DNA of 64,000 nucleotides from Amphibalanus amphitrite (taxonomy: Eukaryota; Arthropoda; Thecostraca; Balanomorpha; Balanidae). A program made the position numbers and the translations under genes. This document shows positions 58,123 to 64,000 of the stretch, one piece after another (within the stretch, counting starts at the first letter, position 1; each line of letters opens with the position of its first letter). The notes under the pieces are model-generated. The model did not search any database. It was not told the origin of the DNA and was given only the letters and a program-made list of their open reading frames with translations. The DNA lies in assembly GCF_019059575.1 (NCBI RefSeq), contig NW_024881506.1, positions 496,001 through 560,000 on the forward strand, read 5' to 3'.

Positions 58123-58541
58123 ACCCGATTGTATCCCTAATCAAGATAATTCACTTATCCTTCGCATTTGTCCACATAACTTGGTGGACTTGGTGCCCAC
58201 CGTGGGCACCAGCCACGTTTACATAGCCTTGATGCCCACGGTGCCCACGGTATATCGAAAACTTTTAGCTGCAGCCGGCGGCCAGAGCCTCAATAGTGAA
58301 CAAGCCAAAAGTAGGGTTTTCGTTTCCATCAATCTGTAAAAAGTGTGTTTAAGCATGGAATACTTAAGGATAATAACATGAAATTATGTACCTAAATAGT
58401 TCTCAAGAGACTTTGATGCTAATTGTCTTTTCTCGCATTTTCAGATTACCTCTAGAAAACCCTCTAGAATCCGGCATTTTTCATAAACCTCCAGGAGCCC
58501 CGAAACGGTCCCCTAAAACCTCTAGATCTGGAGGTTTACCT
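58123..58541. other. hAT-element right arm, no gene
   Basis: GTGCCCACCGTGGGCAC at 58191 is a perfect palindrome, and GGTGCCCACGG repeats follow near 58236. CCTCTAGA repeats approach the terminus. Confidence 0.5.
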
Positions 58542-58567
58542 CTAGACCTGGCAACACTGGCGTCACT

Positions 58568-58690
58568 TTTGTAGTTCCGGCTGACTTGCTCCATGAAGCT
58601 AGCTTTGTCCTTTCCGGAATCAAACTTAAAGCCAAGAGCTAACGGCTGTTTCTTCGCTGGATAGCGTTCTCGAAGACAGATTTGTTATAA
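58568..58690 (-). pseudogene. Penelope-like RT pseudogene, N-terminal part
   Basis: Minus strand; ALGFKFDSGKDKASF matches the N-terminal pattern (LxxGLxFxPxx) of Penelope-like RTs, preceded by SSRTLSS-like residues in another frame. Continuous with 48672-49343 once the hAT element is removed at its TSD. Frameshifted. Confidence 0.5.
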
Positions 58691-58883
58691 CGCTTACATT
58701 GCCGGCTTCTCTCCCTCTTGAAATTGGCGCCATCCTGAGCCGAAATTGGCGCCCTCACCACTTCATGCCCCCTCCGAGATTTTATCCTGGCTGCGCCTCT
58801 GGTTATCAACGACAATATAGCATTGACCAAACCTGCTGCAGCCTCCAACTGCAAACTTCCACAACATTGCTGACCCATCCGCC

Positions 58884-59416
58884 CAAGGCCATCTATAGAA
58901 GGTACAGTCACTCCCCCGCCGACCAATCAGAGACAGATCCTGAGTGACGTCACCCCTGATGCTCGAAAGGGGTACTCCATTCCTTCACAACGTAAAAATG
59001 ACTAACTTCATTTGAAGATTGTTGGTGACACTCTACACACATTGCTCAACCATTGATGTCATTGAAAAGTCCAACTAATTTTCTAGCGATAAAAAAGAGC
59101 AGCAATATGCTAAGAAATGGCCGGTTTTGAAGATATAGACGATTTAAAAACCCTCTGCAGTTGCAGGAAAGCAACGTAAAAACGCATCAAGCTTATATTT
59201 TTACTATGAATAAATCATTTTTCAGTAAGTTTTTAGATGTGGTATCGATTTATTCAACAACTTTATTACAATATTTTTATTACTTGGAACTTCAAAATAA
59301 TATTTTCAAAAATGGCAACTGTTGGCAAGTAGCTTTGAAGCGATTGTGGCGCGCCGCGCCATTATTGTCCTGAGGCCCCCATATGATGTCATCGAAAGTG
59401 GAGTGACATGGGCCTG
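58884..59416 (+). mobile_element. hAT-type MITE, left twin
   Basis: 533 bp, from CAAGGCCATCTATAGAAGG to GTGACATGGGCCTG. Perfect 8-bp TSD CATCCGCC at 58876-58883 and 59417-59424. Termini resemble those of the tRNA-bearing MITEs (CAAGGCC / GGGCCTG), so one transposase may serve both. Confidence 0.93.
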
Positions 59417-59424
59417 CATCCGCC

Positions 59425-60554
59425 GGTGGCTAAACCAGTCCCGAAACCAATGGTATGGTTTGTCGCAGCACTAAGCACTGAGGAATTCACAGTCAGGCCC
59501 GCGACTTCGGTGAGGTAGAGGCAGATAAAAAAGAATCCACTTTGAGACGCATACGACCCAGGCTGCCGTCGCGTCTTCCGATGCATTTAGTAGCGCTTCC
59601 GCCAGCTCTTCTGCTGAAGTGGCCGCCACTCTAGCAGAGCTACCAGCCGCCTCGGCGGCAGCGAGGCTGTCTCTAGCGGCGTGTATGGCCGCAGAAGCAC
59701 CTGGGCCGCCGGCCGCGCCGCCACATCACCGGCAGATCGTGCGTCGCCGGTGCCACCCGCCAGAGACCAGTCGGAGAGACTCCGACAACTCGTGACAGGC
59801 TATAAAGCCCGCCCTCGATGCGTCCTGCAGGGGCACCTCACTCTCGATCACCGGACGGATGCCCGGGAGCTGAAGTTGCAGATCCCGGACGAAGGTCTCC
59901 GTGCTGCCGATGACGGTGGCGGCGGCGGTCGGGTCATTCCGGTACGGAGGCGCTTGAGACGGATCCCGACCCTCCTGGAGACGCCGACCTCTCGCCTGTC
60001 CGTCCGGCCGTGAGCAGCGCCGATCTTTCGCAGCTTTCTTTCAACTTTCGCTGGTGATCTTACAGATGGTACCGGTCGCTACTCGCAAAAAAAGTCATCG
60101 CGCATGCCACGTGCGATTCCATTTTCCCCATGTTAATTCAATGGGGTCTGGACACTGCGCGATCGCGGATAGCGGAAAGGAATGCAGGTCAAGGTAAAGC
60201 TTGCTTCACATTAGGTCTGCACTGGCCGGCTGCAGCCCCATGGCTGTGGGCCGGGGCGGCTGCAAATATCTCCAAGAACACTGCTACGGCTGTGGCCACG
60301 GCTGTGAGATTTCAAGCTCAATCTAAAGTACTCAAATATAAAATCTTAAATCCTTAATCTTACATTCTGATAAGCAGTCTAGCCTGTGAAAATCATGCAA
60401 AGGATGCCCAGCAACATTGAAAGTGGTGAAGCCTTTGAAAACCCAGTTACGCGACCTTAATTCACTTAACCTAACTATAACTATTAACCTAACCGACCTA
60501 ACTACGCTTTTATTTTAGGTATTCCAGACAAAAACTACCTTTTTATTTTACGTT
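59425..60554. other. GC-rich segment with coding-like composition, unassigned
   Basis: Bases 59560-60015 are GC-rich and open in two forward frames (one from 59527 to 59793, another 59681-60013). Neither shows a known domain. ATTAACCTAACC-type repeats are near 60465-60500. Confidence 0.35.
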
Positions 60555-60558
60555 TTAA

Positions 60559-61432
60559 CCCTATTAGTGGCAGGGGGGGGGGTTGTTTTTATCCACCCCT
60601 TAGGTTTTTCGTGAATATCTCCGAAACCGCTGAAGCTACGATGCTGAAATTTTCTGACTTTTCCTAAAACTAAATTGGGCACATTCCCTAAAAATTTCAA
60701 GTTCATAACTTTACCAGGGGCGGCTCCAGAGCACTGGGAATTGGGGGGTCCTATTCGTGAAGCGAGTCATTTGGGCGAAGATCACGATGCTGCACCAGTT
60801 TTACGAACAGTGAATAAAAGGTATCATGTGATAACATATACAGTTATTGTGCATCCTCTGTTGACACGTTTTTGCTATAATAGGCGGATCCAGGCGTCCA
60901 AAAAGGGGGGTTATGTTTTACCTCCCAACATAGGTGCCCTGACACCGCCTATGCATTACCAATACAATTTTAGTCGTTCTCTCATAAGAAAATTATAACA
61001 TAACAAGACCATTACCACCCTTTTTAGAAACAGTACCAACAAAAACCTTATTTACTATACTTTTTGTGTACCCCCAATCTCAATTATCTGTATCCGCCTA
61101 TGATTTTTGAAAATGCATATGTTTAGGATCCATGTGAATTCCTGGTTCATTCTCTATCGATCGGCAAAAGTTGCGTTAAGATTGGTTCAGAAACCTGGCC
61201 GTGATAAACAGTCTAAAATGTATCTGCAATTTGCCCGTTTTTACCCCCCTCTACCCCCCCTATTGACATTTTTTAATCTTTATTTTTTAGAAATGTAGAT
61301 CACGTTGAGCGAAATCGAATGCCGTTTGAATTTTGAAAATCGGCCCGTTAGATCTCGAGATATCAAGGGGGGGTCGTAAACAGCCCCCCCTGCCACTAAT
61401 AGGGGGTAGCCAGGAGCCTGCCACTAATAGGG
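60559..61432. mobile_element. TTAA element with G/C-run ends (copy 2, cleanest)
   Basis: TTAA at 60555-60558 and 61433-61436. The left end is CCCTATTAGTGGCAGG plus a G-run; the right end is a C-run, TGCCACTAATAGGG, then a second copy of CCTGCCACTAATAGGG after GGTAGCCAGGAG. It contains a smaller MITE at 60879-61101. No ORF. Confidence 0.85.
60879..61101. mobile_element. Small MITE with GGCGGATCC ends
   Basis: ATAGGCGGATCCAGG near 60879 and TGTATCCGCCTAT ending near 61101 are inverse partners; same type as 29538-29777. Confidence 0.55.
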
Positions 61433-61436
61433 TTAA

Positions 61437-62148
61437 AGACGGAAGGGAGGCGCGGCAGTCCTGCAGGCAAACAAAAACGGGTTGCGAATGTCTGCGTTAC
61501 TGGTGTATGTATATTTCGACCCCATGGCCCGTGGCTCAGTCCCTCCGCCCACAGTGTATATAAATACCTCCGCCCTTCGGCTCAAATTCAGGTCCAGGAT
61601 TGCTTCTGGTGTCGAGCGTCGTCTGGGTTATGGTCAGCCCTAAAAGGAAGATAGTGATAAGTTAATGAGTTGAATTAGAGAGAATGAGATGAGTGAATAG
61701 TTTGCCGGACGGGCCAGTGGCACTGTCGTGCTCGATGGCCGAACTAGGTGCAGTGATCGCCAAAATGATTAACGCGCTGGAAACGCTGCCATGATTTTTA
61801 TTTTCCGGAAATCGCTTCATTTCTAGTTTGCCCTTAATACATTTTAAACATTTTATTAAACAGACGTTCTGTAACGGGTTGTAAACACTGGATGTTTGAC
61901 ATGCAAGGTAACATTTGCTTATTACACGGAGCCAAAATCTAAAAAAACAAGACCTAAGGCAAAACGAATTTAAACTGAACTTGGCTTGCCCCTAAGTTCA
62001 CAATAATTCTACGGCAGTTCACAAAATATGACAGATAATGGAAAACCACTAACACAACTTAACACATTACACAATGATCAGAACTGACCACGGTCAGTGA
62101 ACAATATAGGTACAATCTAGTGAGCCACCTTCATCTGCTGGCCACATC
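61437..62148. other. Non-repetitive stretch with promoter candidate
   Basis: No terminal repeats are seen. It contains the TATA-type site below and short ORFs only. Confidence 0.4.
61557..61566 (+). promoter_or_regulatory. TATA-box candidate
   Basis: TATATAAATA sits in a GC-rich context (CCTCCGCCC on both sides). About 25-35 bases downstream lies TCAAATTC, a possible initiator. An ATG at 61630 opens only 11 codons unless spliced. Transcription is inferred, not shown. Confidence 0.35.
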
Positions 62149-62156
62149 CATCTCTC

Positions 62157-62682
62157 CAGGCCCATGTCACTCCACTTTTGATGACATCATAAGGGGGCCT
62201 CAGGACAATAACGGCGCGGTGCGCCACAATCGCTTCCAAGCTACTTGCCAACAGCTGCCATTTTTCAAAATATTATTTTGAAATAAAGCTACAAATAATA
62301 AAAATATTGTAATAAAGTTGTTTATTAAAGCGATACCTTATCTAAAATCTTATTGAAAAATGATTAATTCATAGTAAAAATATAAGCTCGATGCGTTTTT
62401 ACGTTGCTTTCCTGCTACTGCAGAGGGTTTTTAAATCGTCTATATCTTCAGTCATTTCTTAGCATATTGCTGCTCTTTTTTTGTCGCTAGAAAATTAGTT
62501 GGGCTTTCCATCGACATCAGCGGTTGAGCGGTAGGTGTAGATTGCCATCAATAATCCTGAAATAAAATTAGTCATTTTTACGTTGTAAAGGAACGGAGTA
62601 CCCCTTGCGAGCATCAGGGGTGACGTCACCCCGGATCTGTCTCTGATTGGTCGGCGGGGGAGTGACTGTACCTTCGGTCTTG
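62157..62682 (-). mobile_element. hAT-type MITE, right twin
   Basis: 526 bp, inverse orientation to 58884-59416. CAGGCCCATGTCACTCC at the left, GGTCTTG at the right. Perfect 8-bp TSD CATCTCTC at 62149-62156 and 62683-62690. Homologous to the left twin over its full length. Confidence 0.93.
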
Positions 62683-62690
62683 CATCTCTC

Positions 62691-62914
62691 AACTATGACC
62701 CCGCTAGGCTACCACTTCAATGTCGTGGCCACCGGCGTGAGCCTTTTAAGATTCCAATGGCGTGCCGAAGCAAAAAAAAAGTCTGCGCGCGACGGGCGGA
62801 CGCTGGGCCGGGTTCGTGGTCTCTGCCTGCCGGCGGTGCTGGAGGTCGTTCACTGAAAACAATTTCACCCGAAGCTGGCGAATTAAGCGTTGCTCTGCGG
62901 GTGGTATATGTGTA
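62691..62914. other. No gene recognised
   Basis: GC-moderate non-coding DNA before the TTAA chain. Confidence 0.35.
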
Positions 62915-62918
62915 TTAA

Positions 62919-63441
62919 AGGGACTATCCCATCTTCAAAAAAGTACCATTTAGGATTCGGAAATGTTACTCATGATATTGTGACGAATTCTGCAAGTTTT
63001 TACGCGTTTTCATGGTATACTTTTTGAGATATTGCGACTTTTATATTTCATCGTGACGTCATTTAGATCGGATCTGTGACGTAATGAAGGATTTACTTCA
63101 TGTCAATGTGGGGGAAATTTGGCAGCAAATATAGGTATTTGCTCTCAAATATGACGCGGCTCATACAATAACAAGTGTCTCTGATAAGCTTATTCATAAA
63201 TCAAGTGAAACTTCACATGCGTGACAGGCGTTCAAAATGCAAATGAGGTCATCAAATGGCCGTTAATAGTTAAGAGATAGGGCCTTAGCTAAGGCCCACT
63301 TTTCAAATGAAGGGAACGAATTTCTTTAACACCACGAAACTGAGGATATTGCGACCAGGATATATAGTGGTTTCTGAACCTGGCCGCCAACTTGGCTATC
63401 TCAACTCAGAACTAATGCAAAGGTAAGGTGGGACAGTCCCT
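62919..63441 (+). mobile_element. TTAA-target MITE, family 1 (chain member 1)
   Basis: 523 bp, AGGGACTATCCCATCTT to GGTGGGACAGTCCCT. TTAA at 62915-62918 and 63442-63445; the second TTAA is shared with the next element. Confidence 0.9.
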
Positions 63442-63445
63442 TTAA

Positions 63446-63950
63446 AGGAAAAGGGCCACCTTTAACATGGGGATTGAAACTGAGATAGCCATCTTGTAGC
63501 CCGTGTCCGAAAACCTATCTGTCTACCTCCTTACGGCCGATTTCGGCCTCCATTCGTAGTTATCGGCAATTTTAAAAGAAAATACGCCAGGAATGCGTCC
63601 TTATCCAAGGAATGCGTTCTTATCCGACAATACAGCCACCCGCGGCGAGGCTTTGGTTTTTTACCAATCAGCTCCAACCAGCTCAGCTTTAACCAATCAG
63701 CTTATCTGACACAATCCGACGAGTCTGTCTTCTGAACGCTGATTGGCTTGAGTGTGACGTCATCGCTATGCCATCATACAGTAGGTGCCGTAGAGAGTAT
63801 CAACATAGTACCAATATGTTAAATAGTTTTAAATACTTTTTTCGCGAATTGTGCACTTCTGGCACCAGTTTTAAAAAGAAAATGAAAAATAATAATGTCA
63901 AAATGAAAAACAACGATATCTTCATATTTCACGAAGGTGGCCCCTTTCCT
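63446..63950 (+). mobile_element. TTAA-target MITE, family 2 (chain member 2)
   Basis: 505 bp, AGGAAAAGGGCCACCTTT to GGTGGCCCCTTTCCT. TTAA at 63442-63445 and 63951-63954. This uninterrupted copy shows the original form of the one split at 6485/10302. Confidence 0.9.
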
Positions 63951-63954
63951 TTAA

Positions 63955-64000
63955 AGGGACCCTCCCACCTTAATTAACATTAGTTTTGAGTTGAGATAGC
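63955..64000 (-). mobile_element. TTAA-target MITE, family 1 (chain member 3, cut by window end)
   Basis: AGGGACCCTCCCACCTTAAT begins directly after the TTAA at 63951-63954 and continues out of the window. Confidence 0.85.

Larger units (their letters stand above)
49352..58559. mobile_element. hAT-type element holding two further elements
   Basis: Termini CAGTGTTGCCAGGTC at 49352 and GACCTGGCAACACTG ending at 58559 are perfect inverse partners of the classic hAT type. The 8-bp TSD GCGTCACT is at 49344-49351 and 58560-58567. Subterminal CCTCTAGA motifs recur on both sides. Own sequence is about 0.6-0.9 kb once nested elements are removed, so it is non-autonomous. Confidence 0.93.

Overview
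This is animal (metazoan) nuclear DNA. It carries a BEL/Pao retroelement, Penelope-like fragments, Ty3/Gypsy, Tc1/mariner, hAT-type, PIF/Harbinger-type and TTAA-target elements. Long AT microsatellites, GC-rich minisatellites and tRNA-derived segments fill much of the rest. An invertebrate is most likely, but I cannot name the species. I see no convincing host protein-coding gene. The only long ORFs belong to two LTR retrotransposons.

Layout. 1-5.5 kb: a GC-rich minisatellite (CTCTGAGGGCCC type) split by a hAT-type MITE (8-bp TSD) and a 3.8-kb PIF/Harbinger-type element (TAA TSD). 5.9-10.7 kb: two TTAA-target elements share one TTAA. The second is interrupted by a GCACGTG-repeat element, a 190-bp tandem repeat and GC-rich arrays. 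10.8-11.8 kb: a TA-flanked element. 12.4-16.2 kb: GCACGTG-repeat elements and a TTAA element rich in AGGTCA half-sites. 16.18-27.99 kb: a nest. A PIF/Harbinger-type element holds a TTAA element (17156-26983). That element holds an intact Ty3/Gypsy element (17503-22822, identical LTRs, one 1529-codon gag-pol ORF), a 1.2-kb minisatellite and a 1.4-kb TTAA foldback. 28.2-38 kb: hAT-type and TTAA MITEs, then sequence with no recognised gene. 38-46.5 kb: a second copy of the first minisatellite family in inverse orientation, a Penelope-like endonuclease fragment, AT microsatellites, and a Tc1/mariner transposase pseudogene cut by a tRNA-bearing hAT-type MITE. 48.7-58.7 kb: a second nest. A Penelope-like reverse transcriptase pseudogene is split by a hAT-type element, which holds a hAT-type MITE, which holds a BEL/Pao element (49514-57577, identical LTRs, one frame break). 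58.9-64 kb: twin inverted hAT-type MITEs around 2.7 kb that contains a TTAA element and a TATA-type promoter candidate, then a chain of three TTAA elements.

What links the parts. Target-site duplications (8 bp hAT type, TTAA, TAA/TCA, 5 bp Gypsy, 6 bp Pao) and empty-site paralogues inside the window give a relative order of insertions. The two LTR elements are among the youngest, because each has LTRs that look identical by eye. Most other elements are non-autonomous, so their transposases must lie elsewhere. All coordinates were read by hand and no database search was run, so family names rest on motifs, termini and target sites.
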